The notes: a model not told the origin generated them from the sequence alone. DNA of 64,000 nt from Petrolisthes cinctipes (GCA_033782935.1 JAWQEG010000513.1:7501-71500); one strand, 5' to 3'. Counted from the stretch's first letter, positions 1 to 11,178 are shown. Translations and numbers: made by a program.

Positions 1-68
1 CAGAAGGTTCAGGAATTTGTTGCTAACCCTTCCGCTAGTAGTGTCATCGACCAGTGCAACGGACCCCC

Positions 69-71
69 TCA

Positions 72-158
<87 letters not shown>

Positions 159-195
159 CACCTCCACACTCACACACACACCCCTCACCTCCACA

Positions 196-256
<61 letters not shown>

Positions 257-820
257 CTCACCTCCACACTCACACACACACACACACACCCCTCACCCCC
301 TCACTCACACACACACACACCCCTCATCCCCTCACTCACACACACACTCCTCACCTCCACACTCCTCACCTCCACACTCACACACCCCCTCACTCACATC
401 CCCTCCTTCCATCACCCACATCCCCTCCCTCCCTCACACACATCCCCTCCTTCTATCACCCACATCACCTCCCTCCCTCACCCCCTCACTCACACACACA
501 CCCCGCACCCCCTCCCTTCCTCACCCCACACCCCTTCCTCCTTCCCACATCCCCACACCCCTTCCTCCTTCCCACATCCCCACACCCCTTCCTCCTTCCC
601 TCATCCCCACACCCCTTCCTCCTTCCCTCCCTCACCCCTTCACCCTCCCTCTCCACATCTCCCACACCCCCTCCTTAAATCACCTTCACCCCCACTCCTC
701 CCTCACTCACCCCCTCTCCCCCTCCCTCTCTCACACCCACACACATCCTTCCTTCACCCCCTACATCCCACCCCACCCCACCCCACGCAGAGAACACCCC
801 CCCCCCTCAATTTACAATAA
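69..820. repeat. Compound (CA)n microsatellite grading into CCTCAC-type minisatellite
   Basis: Several long pure (CA)n runs up to about 345 are separated by short CCCTCACCTCCACACT-like spacers. They grade into C-rich, purine-poor repeats with units such as CACACCCCTTCCTC near 530-625. Open frames through this tract encode only His-Thr or Ser-Pro repeats and are not genes. Confidence 0.95.
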
Positions 821-939
821 ATACCATCAATATCTTTTTATATATACTCAGGAATGACATAATTATCACCCTCTGTAAAAATTCCTTTATATACCTTAAC
901 GAGGCTTTTGATTCTATGTTTATAATTTGGATATTGAGA

Positions 940-1210
940 CCAGTGATTAAATTTTGGTCTTTATTTTACCAGATTTCCGAAGTTTGTGTATTGATGGTAA
1001 TAATTTAGATAAAGATAATAGTGATTAATTATTGGTCTTTATTTCACCAGATTTTCAGAGGTTTGTGTATTGATGTTAGTAATTTAGATAAAGACTCGTG
1101 ATTTAATTTTGGTCTTCATTTTACAAGGTTTCCGAGGTTTGTGTATCAGTAGTAATAAGTTAGATATAATTATAGACTATTGATTTCATTTTTATCTTTA
1201 TTTAACCAGA
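940..1210. repeat. Minisatellite, about 80-bp unit, roughly 4 degenerate copies
   Basis: The phrase TTTTGGTCTTTATTTTACCAG followed by a GAGGTTTGTGTAT-like phrase recurs four times with drift, starting near 944, 1025, 1101 and 1183. The rest of 821-1280 is AT-rich with no gene visible. Confidence 0.7.
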
Positions 1211-1342
1211 CACATTCATACATACATTCATTCATGAGTGGATAATTTTGTTCTTACTCTTCCCTTACCCATAATATAAATACAGGTTGTCCCTACAATA
1301 CTAACTTGTTTGTGTGTTTTCTAGTTATTTTGGCTTTAGGGA

Positions 1343-1496
1343 GGAATTTTTTGTTGGTAAATCTGGAGCAAATGATTCTTCCAAACTATTCCAAGCAACA
1401 GAACACCATTATTTTTGTTCATCTGGTCCTGTTTCCTGGCATACTTTGGAGGAATCAAGACACTCCAATGTACCAAAAACGAATTACCACCTTAAA
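1343..1496. mobile_element. MITE family MC, palindromic
   Basis: Family MC (names are mine) is a palindromic element of about 165 bp. Its termini resemble AAGGGGATAGTATAC and it has two inverted arms with the phrases CCTCCAAAGTATGCCAGG and TTGGAATAGTTTGGAGG. This copy is in reverse orientation with a degraded outer end. Its open frames give peptides containing NLEQ..LPNYSKQQN, which recur at every copy because of the repeat, not because of a protein. Confidence 0.75.
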
Positions 1497-1645
1497 GACT
1501 CTGTGATTGTGTATGAAAATTAGAGGCTTCTGATTCCACCTGACAATGCCACGAAACAAACTCCTTACATATAGGTGGTGTTTCGTGGCACTATTTGAAG
1601 GACTCATTTATCTCCAATTTTCTGACTACATAACAGGATCCCTTA
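1495..1645. mobile_element. MITE family MA, palindromic
   Basis: Family MA is about 155 bp with termini GGACCCTGTGA beside TTAA/TTAATTAA and arms carrying TGCCACGAAACA and TTTCGTGGCA, so the whole element folds back. The TTAA edges fit TTAA-target elements such as piggyBac-type MITEs, but no transposase is seen. The two arms contain GAGGCTTCTGATTCC and GAGTCCTTCAAATATTG. Confidence 0.8.
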
Positions 1646-1694
1646 ATTAACGGGATGGTATACATTTAGTACATGTCAGGAAACAGGAGAAAAT

Positions 1695-1850
1695 TAAGGG
1701 ACCCTAGCTGTGATGTAGTCAGAAAATTGGAGGTAAATGAGTCCTTCAAATATTGCCACGAAACACCACCTATATGGAAAGAGCTCGTTTTGTAGCATAG
1801 TTAGGAGGAATTAGAAACCTCCAATTTTCGTACATAATCACAGGGTCCTT
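1695..1850. mobile_element. MITE family MA, second copy in opposite orientation
   Basis: This copy starts AAGGGACCCT, has TTGCCACGAAACACCACC centrally and ends ATCACAGGGTCCTTAA. It lies about 50 bp from the first MA copy in inverted orientation, making a larger interrupted palindrome over 1495-1850. Confidence 0.8.
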
Positions 1851-1965
1851 AACGAAAATATATGATGGCCTGTTGTTGCTTGGAATAGTTTGGAGAAGTT
1901 AGTTTGGAGAAATTAGTTTGGAGAAATAAGTTGGTTCCCCAGATTTACCAACATTGCACAAGAAA
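1850..1965. mobile_element. MITE family MC fragment
   Basis: Only the TTGCTTGGAATAGTTTGGAG arm is present, and its GGAGAAATTAGTTT phrase is tandemly repeated three times. Confidence 0.6.
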
Positions 1966-2002
1966 ATGTAGAAACACCAAGTATACTGTATATTCTAAAA
2001 GC

Positions 2003-2160
<158 letters not shown>

Positions 2161-2554
2161 ATATATATGTATATATATTTTTGTACATAGTGGATAGTGG
2201 AGTGACAGTGTGTTGTTGTTTGAGCTACTTGGTATACTATAAACCCCAGACGTAGCTCAAGCCAAGATGATCAAGAGATTTGGCTGAAGCTGTGTTGTGC
2301 TCTTATGTCCAAACTCACACACACAGATTTACTTTGTCCTACGAGAAGGCTGGTTTGATCCTTTGTCTGCTAAAAGGGAAAAGAAGTATTATTATTATTT
2401 TTCTTTTCGTATATGGAGATATTTTGAGTGTATTGCATGGCCCCGCTCTCTATAGGTGATTATATATATTTATAAATATTATAATGTCTTATTCTGTACA
2501 TGATGAAACCTTTCTTTTAAGGAATAAAGGGGGCAATACACTTTTGGTATACTC

Positions 2555-2757
2555 GCTAACCATAAAATCTCGCCCATCTGAGTTGAAGCCCAAGATCTGA
2601 AGCAGACTGTTTTTGGACGACAGCCCACACAAAGCCTCCATTGGTTCGAGATGTGTGTGTGTGTGGCCTGGTGATGGTTTGGATGGGCTGTTGTCCAGAA
2701 ACCCCCTGCTTCAGATCTCGGGCATCGACTCAGGTGGGCTAGATTTTATGATCAGCG
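2555..2757. mobile_element. MITE family MF, palindromic
   Basis: Inverted arms carry AGATCTGAAGCAG..TGTTT.TGGACGACAGCCC and its complement, GGGCTGTTGTCCAGAAACC..CTGCTTCAGATCTCG. Further copies are at 24.06-24.26 and 52.01-52.21 kb. The central GGTTCGAGAT resembles a tRNA B box, but no cloverleaf can be drawn. Confidence 0.7.
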
Positions 2758-2939
2758 AGTGTACACTCGCAATCCAAAATATGTATCCAGGTTTGCTTCG
2801 AATAGCCTGCATGATCGAGTATTTAGCAAGCTCAAGCAAATATGAAACAGAATAAGCGTTGTAATTTGTTCACTAGTATGTCAAATGATTCGAAACTTTA
2901 ACAAGACCTGGATACAAATTTTGGATTGCGAGTGTACAT
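2752..2939. mobile_element. Palindromic element with TIR GAGTGTACACTCGCAATCC
   Basis: The left arm GAGTGTACACTCGCAATCC and the right arm GGATTGCGAGTGTAC are reverse complements, and TATCCAGGT phrases lie just inside both arms. It abuts the MF element on the left. No coding sequence is present. Confidence 0.65.
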
Positions 2940-3221
2940 GCTGTTGCACACCACCATGGGGGGGGGGGGGGTTCCTTTATTTAAGTTTATACCCTAGTAA
3001 ACACCTTTAGTTGACCATAATGCTCTGTTACTTAATCATTATGTTACATACATTATTATTAATATTTCCTGTCAATTCATCTGCCAATCATCGTCTTCGT
3101 AATATAATATTATGTTACTATCATTCATTCACAACTCTCTTCCAATACAAGACCAAGTTGTGTGCCAGGGAAAGAGAACTCCATGGGGGTAAAGAAACTC
3201 CCTTATACAACTGTAGCCTAC

Positions 3222-3375
3222 TCTAGAGCACCTTAATTCCTCCAAAGCATGCCAGGAAACAGGACCAGATTAAAAAAATATATATAAAACAAAATGGCAT
3301 CTTGTTGCATAGAATAGTTTAGGGGAATCAGTTGCTCCAGATAATTATACAAACATTGTACTATCCCCTTAAATA
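3222..3375. mobile_element. MITE family MC copy
   Basis: Starts AGAGCACCTTAATTCCTCC, contains GCCAGGAAACAGGACCAGATT and ends TTGTACTATCCCCTTAA. The surrounding 2940-3540 contains a G run at 2957-2970 and AT-rich sequence with no gene. Confidence 0.75.
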
Positions 3376-3538
3376 CTTAATAATAATAATAATACAAGTC
3401 TTACCTGTACAGTCACGACCACAAAATCCTGCATGAGGGGAATGACCGTAAACAATTTGAGTTAAAGTTATGAACCAATAATTTACAGACCAACGACTAT
3501 AGTATCGTATCATTTTATTACGAGGCCTGTTTATTGAA

Positions 3539-3540
<2 letters not shown>

Positions 3541-3596
<56 letters not shown>
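3541..3596. repeat. (GT)n microsatellite
   Basis: About 28 uninterrupted GT units. Confidence 0.97.
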
Positions 3597-3597
<1 letters not shown>

Positions 3598-3629
3598 GAA
3601 GGACTAATGGGCGTGACTACATGATGTGA

Positions 3630-4850
3630 AAATTGATGGAAGAGGAAGAGGAAGGGGGATGGGAGAGGAATGGACGGGAGAAAAGATAGGAAAGGGGGGA
3701 GGAGAGCTTGAGAAAGGAAAGGAGGAGGAAGGAGGAAGGGGGAGGGAGAGGAAAAGGGGGAGAGAGGAGGAAGGGGGAGGGAGAGGAAAAGGGGGAGGGA
3801 ATGAAGGAGGAAGGGAGAGGAAAGGGGGAGGGAATGAAGGAGGAAGGGGGGAGGGAAAGGAAGGAGGGGGAGGGAGAGGAAAGAGGGATGGAGAGGGAGA
3901 GGAAAATGGGGATGGAGAAGGAGAGGAAAAAGGGGAGGGAAAAGAAGAGGGGAGAGGTGATAATGTGAGTGATTTGGTTGCCTGCGTGTTTCTGATTCCT
4001 CCAGTCAGTGCCAAGCAAGTTAATGAAAGGTTACTACAGTTCAGTCGACTTGGTACGAATGGAGAGGGAAGAGGGATGAGGGGAGGGGAAGAGGGGAGAG
4101 GGGAAGGATTGGAGGGAGAGGGGAGGGGAATGATTGGAGAGGGGTATAAGGGAGGGGAGAGGAAAGGGAAGAAGTGAGGGGAAGGATTGGAGGGAGAGGG
4201 ATGAGGGGAGGGGAATGATTGGAGAGGGGTATAAAGGAGGGGAAGGAGGCAGGCAATGGAAGAGAAAGGGAGGGGGAGGAATGAAGAGGGAGGGATTGGA
4301 AAAAAGGGAAGGTAAAGAAGGGAATGTAAGAATAAGAAGAGAGGAAGCAAGGGAGAGAAGAGAAAGGGAGGGATTGGAAAGGATGGGGAGGGGAGGGAAT
4401 GCAAAGAAAGGAATGAAAGATGAAGAAGTGAAGGAAGGGAAGAAAAAGGGAGAGGAATTAAAAGGGGGAAGGGAAGAGAAGCGATGAAAAGGGGTAGGGA
4501 GGGAAGAGAAAGGGAGAAGAATTGGAGAGGAAAGAGAAGGGAGAGAGAAGGGGACGGGAGGAGAGGAAGACAAATGAGAGGAGGGGGGGGGGGATGGAGA
4601 GAAAGAAAAAGGAAAAAGAGGGAAGAGAAAGGGAGAGAAAGGGATTGAAGAGGGAAGTGGAGGGAATAAGAGAAAAAGGAAGGCAAGGGAGGGAATGGAA
4701 GAGAAAGGGAAGGGGAAGGAATGAAGAGGGAAGGTGAAGGAATGAAGAGGGAAGGGGAGGGAATGAAAAGAAAAAGAAGGAAAGGGAGTTAATGGAAGAG
4801 AAAGGGAAGGGGAAGGAATGAAGAGGGAAGGGGAGGGGGGTGGCGAGAGT
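3630..4850. repeat. 1.2-kb almost pure purine tract on the + strand
   Basis: The + strand is nearly all G and A, with drifting units such as GGAATGAAGAGGGAAGG and GGGGAATGATTGGAGAGG. It is interrupted only near 3965-4055 by ordinary sequence. Both strands give long open frames (Arg/Gly/Glu on one, Ser/Pro/Leu on the other) that are composition artefacts. Confidence 0.93.
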
Positions 4851-4864
4851 CAAGGGGTACACAT

Positions 4865-5410
4865 ATCCCCCTCTCCATCACCCCCACCACCACCACCACT
4901 ACACCCCCCACAATGTCAGTCAACGACCCACCTAGATTTGGCTCACCAACCTTACTCCCCCCCCACCCCACACTACACTACACCACCCCCAACCTTACCC
5001 CCCCACACCACACTACACCACCCCCCACCTTACCCACCACGCCACCAAACCTCACTACCTCACCACACTACACCACCCCCAACCTTACCCACCACACCAC
5101 ACCACACTACACCACCCCCAACCTTACTCCCCCACACCACCCCCAACCTTACCCCCCCACACCACCAAACCTCACTACCTCACCACACTACACTACATCA
5201 CACTACACCATACCTACCTTACCCCCACCACACCTCCACGCCACACTACACCTACCTTGCCCTCCACACTACACTACACCACCCCACCACACCTTACCAC
5301 CCCACCACACCACATGACGCCTACCTTACCCCCCACCACACTACACCTTACCACACCACACCACACCACACTATGCACCACACCACCTCTCCCCAACACA
5401 CACCACACCA
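4865..5410. repeat. C/A-rich minisatellite (CACCACACTACACC-like)
   Basis: Degenerate tandem phrases such as CCACACTACACCACCCCC and CAACCTTACCCCCC fill the interval, with G almost absent from the + strand. It abuts the purine tract, so strand composition switches sharply at about 4865. Confidence 0.9.
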
Positions 5411-5721
5411 TCTCTCCTGACAAATATTCATTGATTCCCTCCTTAGTTATAATTATGAAAGATACATTTTATGCATACAGTACATTCGAGTGATTATATG
5501 TTACAGATAAGTACCAAATTATGCAAAATGTTGGTGTAATAAGTTGTCGATAAATACTGTACCTAGTTTTGTGTAAAATTCTGGTGTTATTTGTTTTGTA
5601 TTGCATTACAATTACCCTTATGTATACAGAAGCTAAGAAGTGAAATGAGGGAGCTTGTAAGTTTTCACCAGGATTAAAAGAATGGGGAATATGTATTAAG
5701 GTGAAATTATCTTGTTGTTTG

Positions 5722-5850
5722 ATTTTAAGGTTTCTGATTCCTCCAAACTATGTCAGGAAACAGATCTTTCATTAAAGTACATTAAGGGCATCTGTTTCCT
5801 GGCATAGTTAGGAGGAATCAGTAGCTTTCCAATTTACCAACAAGAGATTA
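5722..5850. mobile_element. MITE family MB fragment
   Basis: Has the two facing arms TGATTCCTCCAAACTATGTC and GGCATAGTTAGGAGGAATCA of family MB, and ends CCAATTTACCAACAAGAGAT without the outer AAGGGGAGA. 5850-6650 is AT-rich with no gene seen. Confidence 0.65.
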
Positions 5851-6656
5851 TCAAGTTAAAGATGTGTCGGATGTCTTAAAATGCGAATGTGCAGGAGCGG
5901 TTATAAAAGTTTTATAATCACGGATGCGATAGTCATTTTATTTTTTTATTTTATTTATTTTTTTGCGTATGCGGATGTATGATGATTGCCTTATTTCCTC
6001 TCAGATAGAGATTATTTGAAAATATATGTTATAATGGTTAATGATGACTTTTATATTTGTGTTTAAATGAAAATAAAATGAATAAAAATATAAAAAAACC
6101 GATATATGTATAAATAGCTACATAAGTCCAAGTTATGTGCTACCAGGATATTGTATTCGTCATGTATTTCACTAACTACTCTTTCTAACATCCACCTTTG
6201 GGAAAGTGGTAAAGTTAGATTGATTTAGAATTTTAGATAAATGCAAAATTAAATTGAAATTAAAATGTATGACGTATATTTAATCAGAATCACATTCGTC
6301 TCAGTTTTGAGACAAAAGAGAGAAAAATGTGATTCTTTTTCACAATTTTCCATATTTTACTTACTTTTGATTACTAAGAATATATTTTATTATTTTCTAA
6401 CTTATTTTATGGGTTGATATGTTTTGTGATATCCTCCTGTTCTCATTCAATAAGTGCGGATGAGGATATTAAATATACAAAACTTGTTACTTGCGTTACA
6501 TATGCGGATGCTGAATTGTATAAATGCAGATAATTTTGCGGATGCAGATATATGTTACATCTCTAATAGGTAAATGTTATGTAGAACAACATACGGTAGG
6601 TAAGCTTAATGCTACTGTATGTGTTTGAAAATAATGAATTATTCTCTATTTATCCC

Positions 6657-6873
6657 GTACAGCCACAATCAAATATCCACCGACACTTTCTTTCCATCTT
6701 GCAAATATATCAGTATCATATCAAAATATAATCATACAACACCTTACGTCAACTCAACCCCCTCAATTATTATTATGAGGTGCTGAAAAAATCATATACG
6801 TGTTGTTCTTTATTACCAAGATATTTACTACAATGGAAGGAAAGTGTCGGTGGTTATTTGATTGTGGTTGTAC
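6657..6873. mobile_element. MITE family MD, 217 bp
   Basis: The TIR begins GTACAGCCACAATCAAATA and ends in its complement, TTTGATTGTGGTTGTAC. The inverted match extends inward for about 45 bp (CCACCGACACTTTCTTTCCAT). A nearly identical copy is at 7456-7672. The interior has CCCCCTCAATTATTATTAT and no coding sequence. Confidence 0.8.
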
Positions 6874-7039
6874 GTACACACATACATTCCTACACTATTT
6901 TCTCTTCTCACTAAAAATAGAGCAAAACTGACACAGCTATTTCAATCTTCACTATAAACAACAACAACAACAGTAGCCATTTACTTACTCCTTAGAGAGC
7001 ATCCTTGGACTAACGCCAGACGATGCAGAATATCATAAC

Positions 7040-7425
7040 ACACCTTCCCCCCCCAACTCCCAACTCAGCACCCCCCCCCCCACACCCAACTCAGCACCCC
7101 TTCCCCCCACACAAAACTCAGCACCCCTGCCCACACACCCAACTCAGCACCCCTCCCTCTCCTTCCCCACCTCAGCACCTCCCCCCACTCCCAACTCAGC
7201 ACCCCCCCCCCACACCCAACTCAGCACCTCCCCCCACTCCCAACTCAGCACCCCTTCCCCCCACTCCCCTCTCAACTCAGCACCCCTTCCCGCAACTCGC
7301 CCCCCCCCCCACTCCCAACCCAGCATCCCTCCTTCTCCTTCCCCACCTTATCACCCCTTCCCCCCTCCCTCCCTCCCCACCTCAGTCGTTTAAAGGTTGT
7401 TGTTCCCTACCCCTTCCCCCCTATC
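7040..7425. repeat. C-rich minisatellite, CACCCAACTCAGCACCCC unit
   Basis: The core AACTCAGCACC recurs more than ten times between C runs. Open frames are Pro-rich artefacts. Confidence 0.9.
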
Positions 7426-7455
7426 TGAGTAATTTAAGAGGATAGTATACATTTG

Positions 7456-7672
7456 GTACAGCCACAATCAAATATCCACCGGCACTTTCTTTCCATCGTG
7501 CAAGTAAATCAGTATCATATCGAAATATAATCATACAACACCTTATGTCAACTCAACCCCCTCAATTATTATTGTGAGGTGCTGCAAAAATCATACACGT
7601 GTTGTTTTTTATTACCAAGATGTTTACTACGATGGAAGGAAAGTGTTGGTGGATATTTGATTGTGGCTGTAC
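7456..7672. mobile_element. MITE family MD copy nested in an MC MITE
   Basis: The element sits exactly inside the MC phrase GATAGTATACATTTGGTAC / ATTAGAGTGCC, and GTAC is present on both sides. That fits a 4-bp GTAC target duplication, or termini that start with GTAC. Confidence 0.8.
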
Positions 7673-7980
7673 ATTAGAGTGCCTTGATTCCTCCAGAGTA
7701 TACCAGGAAACAGGACCAGATTAACTAAAATAATGGTGTCCTGTTGCTTGGAATAGTTTGGAGGAATCAGTTGCTCCAGATATACCATAACCAACACTGT
7801 ATTAACTAAAATAATGGTGTCCTGTTGCTTGGAATAGTTTGGAGGATTTAGTTGCTCCAGATATACCATAACCAACACTGTATTAACTAAAATAATGGTG
7901 TCCTGTTGCTTGGAATAGTTTGGAGGAATCAATTGCTCCAAATTTACCATAACCAACACTCTATTTATGCCCCCTTAAAG
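7672..7980. mobile_element. MITE family MC with internally triplicated arm
   Basis: After the MC left arm (GATTCCTCCAGAGTATACC) the segment ATAATGGTGTCCTGTTGCTT..GTTGCTCCAGATATACC of about 80 bp occurs three times in tandem before the end. Confidence 0.8.
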
Positions 7981-8252
7981 GTTAATTGTTATTCCCTCTA
8001 CTTAATTGTTATTCCCTCCACTGCACTGGATTTGTTTTTAGTGTACACCTGGCCACATAAATTCGTGGTGTGTATAGAAGAGACAACCAACACTTGATAT
8101 TTGTATGGAAGTAGTTTATATCCATCATTTCCTTTTATTTCCTTCGTGCTTGCTGGCTGTCCTTCCTCTCTATCTCATTTTCACTCGTGCTTGAATAGGG
8201 TCTGCCAGGCTTATCGTGGCCTTCATTCCTCCTCTTCTGTTTTGCTTTATAT

Positions 8253-8465
8253 TGTTGAATTACGTCTCTTATAAGTACAGACATCTTTATAAGTTGTTGA
8301 ATTACGTCTCTTATAAGTACAGACATCTTTATAAGTTGTTGAATTACGTCTCTTATAAGTACAGACATCTTTATAAGTTGTTGAATTACGTCTCTTATAA
8401 GTACAGACATCTTCATAAGTTGTTGAATTACGTCTCTTATAAGTACAGACATCTTCATAAGTCCT
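8253..8465. repeat. 42-bp minisatellite, 5 copies
   Basis: Five near-perfect copies of a 42-bp unit beginning TTGTTGAATTACGTCTCTTA. Only one position varies (CTTT to CTTC in the last two copies). As 42 is a multiple of three, both strands stay open, giving repeated 14-residue peptides. That alone is not evidence of a gene. Confidence 0.93.
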
Positions 8466-8516
8466 GCATTTGGTGAATTAAAATGAGCCACTTGAATTAA
8501 TCTTATGAATCTTATG

Positions 8517-8862
8517 TACAGTCACGAGTCATAATAAATATCCAGGTGTTGTTGTTGTTGAAGTTTGAAATCATGTGACATACCAGTGAACCAATTTACA
8601 ACAACACTTATTATAGCTGTCTTATACTTGCTGCAGTTCGTTTAAGGGGGTAATTCTTTTTTGGTACATTGGAGTACCTTTATTCCTCCAAAGTATGCTA
8701 GAAAACAGGATCAGAAGAGCAAAAATAATAGTGTTCTGTTGCTTGGAATAGTTTGGAGGATTCAGTTGCTCCAGATTTACCATCACAAAATTTCCCCCAT
8801 AATACTCCAGCATCTGGCCATTCGAAACACACCTGGATACTTATTATGGTTTGTCACTGGAC
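8517..8862. mobile_element. MITE family ME with nested MC (8647-8795)
   Basis: The left end GTACAGTCACGAGTCATAAT and right end CCTGGATACTTATTATGG..GTCACTG are inverted copies. A complete MC MITE lies inside between TTCGTTTAAGGGG and the right half. Other ME copies are at 10432-10912 and 13582-13883. Confidence 0.7.
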
Positions 8863-8924
8863 ACAGGATAAAAATAAAAAGAATGATACTATGAGTTTAT
8901 TCTACAGATTCACCATCAAAAACT

Positions 8925-9200
8925 AACCTAACCTGACCAAACAACAACATATACTACCACCACAAAAACCCAACCTAACCTGACCTAACCTAACCGAACC
9001 TAACCTAACCTGACCTAATCTAACCTAACCTAACCTAACCTAACCTAACCTGACCTAATCTAATCTAACCTAACGTTACCTAACCTAATCGAACATAACC
9101 AAACCTAACCATACATAACCTAACCTAACGTGACCTAACCTATCCTAATGTAACCTAACCTAACCTATCCTAATGTAACCTAACCTAACCTAACCATATG
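8925..9200. repeat. Interstitial telomere-like (CCTAA)n array
   Basis: About 50 units of CCTAA or one-base variants (CCTGA, CCGAA, CCATA). TTAGG is the ancestral arthropod telomere repeat, so this is an interstitial degenerate tract or a satellite of the same motif, not a chromosome end. Confidence 0.85.
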
Positions 9201-9329
9201 ACGAGTGATAATATGGACAACAAACGGGGCAACACGTGGTACAATCCTCATTTAGAACACCATATAGAGATCCCTACAATTTATATACATACAATACAGA
9301 TAGATCCCTACATCACGAACCATAATTAT

Positions 9330-9642
9330 GTTTTTATCTTCTTTCTTTTTCTTTCCTTTCTTGTCTTTTTTGTTTCTTTTTCTTTCCTTTCTTGTCTTTT
9401 TTGTTTCTTTTTCTTTCCTTTCTTGTCTTTGTGTTCCTTTTTCTTTCCTTTTTTGTTTCTTTTTCTTTCCTTTCTTGTCTTTTTTGTGTTTCTTTTTCTT
9501 TCCTTTCTTGTCTCTGTGTTTCTTTTTCTTTCCTTTCTTGTCTTTTTTGTGTTTCTTTTTCTTTCCTTTCTTGTCTTTGTGTTTCTTTTTCTTTCCTTTC
9601 TTGTCTTTGTGTGTGTGTGTTTTTTTTTTTTTTTTTTTTTTT
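9330..9642. repeat. Pyrimidine-only minisatellite
   Basis: Units of about 24-31 bp built on TTTCTTTTTCTTTCC and TTTCTTGTC repeat ten or more times and end in a T run. The + strand is almost pure pyrimidine. Confidence 0.93.
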
Positions 9643-9679
9643 CATCTGGAACATGAAAGTGTACCATAAGAGTGAATCC

Positions 9680-9862
9680 TAATTAAGAACCCTGTGATCG
9701 TGTATGAGAATTGGAGGCTTCTGATTCCCCCTGAGTATGCCACAAAACAAGCTCCTTCCATAATTATTTAAAGGTGTGTGTGTTTCGTGGCAATATTATT
9801 TTGAAGGACTCATTTTACTGCACCTCCAATTTTCACACTACATCACATCCCTTAATTAAGAA
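9680..9862. mobile_element. MITE family MA copy
   Basis: Starts TTAAGAACCCTGTGATCGTG, contains TGCCACAAAACAAGCTCC and TTTCGTGGCAATATT, and ends ACATCCCTTAATTAAG. 9863-10430 holds no gene; it includes a repeat phrase near 10125-10178 (GTTGCGGTGCCTAATATC) that also occurs in intron 1 of the GT31 copies. Confidence 0.75.
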
Positions 9863-10431
9863 ACGATAATACTATATAGACTTGCAGCTATAGTTTCGTG
9901 ACATTTTTTCCAGCCAGTTTAATTCGAAGGTGTTTCAGGACTATTGACCATGACTGGACACTCGATCAAAAATACTATCAGTGCAGTTCTCGTGTGAAAT
10001 ATTCTAACAACTCAGACGATGGATAGTGAAAATTAGTTTGTTTATTCCCAGGGCATCATGAGCTGTGGCCATCATTTATACAGAACCATCAGACCCCTTC
10101 TCTGTCTCACCTCTCTATCACCTTTTTCTGGCGCTATATAACCTAGCTGTTGCGGTGCCTAATATCAATCAATCAATCAGACCACTTCTCCTGCTTAATA
10201 GATATCTGATCGTGTGTACAGTTGGCCACAGGAATTCGTACACTGGCTGTTTGGAAAGAAAAAGGTCATTATTCTAAAAGTATTGCATTGAATATTTTTA
10301 CCAGTTGACTCGGGGATGGAATAACAACAAACCTAATAATAATAATGTTGTATTGCAGTTACATAGTCTTACATTTTCTGTAAGTTGTAAACCCTCGAAA
10401 CGAATGTGTACGAATTCTTGTTAACCAATAG

Positions 10432-10912
10432 TACAGTCAGTTACGAAACATAATAAGTACAGTATATTATTATAACCAGGTGTGTTTGGAATGGCCTTTT
10501 GGTGGAGTATTAATTAAGGGACCCTGTGATGTAGTCAGAAAATTGTAGGTTAGCGAGTCCTTGTAACATTGCCACGAAACACATGCACCTATATTGAAGG
10601 TGCTTGTATCATGACATAGTTAGGAGGAATGAGAAGCCACCAAGTCTTATACACGATAACACTATATTGAAGGTGCTTGTTTCATGACATAGTTAGGAGG
10701 AATGAGAAGCCACCAAGTCTTATACACGATAACACAGGGTCCTTTAACCAGTTCCAGTAAGTATGTGTGTATGAGACTGTGTGTATGAGACAGTGTGTAT
10801 GAGACAGGATAAATGTTGTTGTAATGGGTTCACTGCTATGTCACATGATTACAAACAACAACAACAACAACAACAACACCTGGATACTTATTATTGCTCG
10901 TGACTGTACTCG
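10432..10912. mobile_element. MITE family ME with nested MA (10511-10745)
   Basis: The outer ends are GTACAGTCAGTTACG and CTTATTATTGCTCGTGACTGTAC. The nested MA element has one arm duplicated: about 73 bp starting TATATTGAAGGTGCTTGT occurs twice (10592-10737). Confidence 0.7.
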
Positions 10913-11146
10913 TATGTATGTGCATGTGTAAATTGTATGTGCATATGTAAGTGTGTAAGTGTATTTGTTTAAATGTATATGTATATGTAAGTGTGTTTGT
11001 TTAAATGTATGTGCGAATGTAAGTGTATGTAAGTGTGCATGTTTAAATGTGTGTGTGTGTATGTTTGTGTGTGTGTGTGCGTGTGTGTGCAAGTGTGCTC
11101 GAGAAATCGGGCGTTAACCTCAGCAACAGTGGGCGACATTTGGCAA

Positions 11147-11147
<1 letters not shown>

Positions 11148-11178
<31 letters not shown>

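Noticed and set aside
17..857. Long His/Thr- and Ser/Pro-rich open frames
   Set aside because: They are translations of (CA)n and CCTCAC repeats with no start context, domain or splice support.
2640..2660. GGTTCGAGA as a tRNA B box (also near 24160)
   Set aside because: No acceptor stem, A box or anticodon arm can be arranged; it is inside a palindromic MF MITE.
3604..4862. Open frames up to 360 codons on both strands
   Set aside because: Purine-only or pyrimidine-only composition removes stop codons; residues are almost only Arg/Gly/Glu or Ser/Pro/Leu.
7627..7959. Recurring peptides NLEQLIPPNYSKQQ..LVLFPGILWRNQ as a gene family
   Set aside because: Each occurrence lies on an MC MITE palindrome; the peptide repeats because the DNA repeats.
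8253..8465. Regular repeats as a CRISPR array
   Set aside because: Units are contiguous with no unique spacers, and the context is an animal genome.
8135..8491. 118-codon frame with five 14-residue repeats
   Set aside because: Explained by a 42-bp minisatellite whose unit length is a multiple of three.
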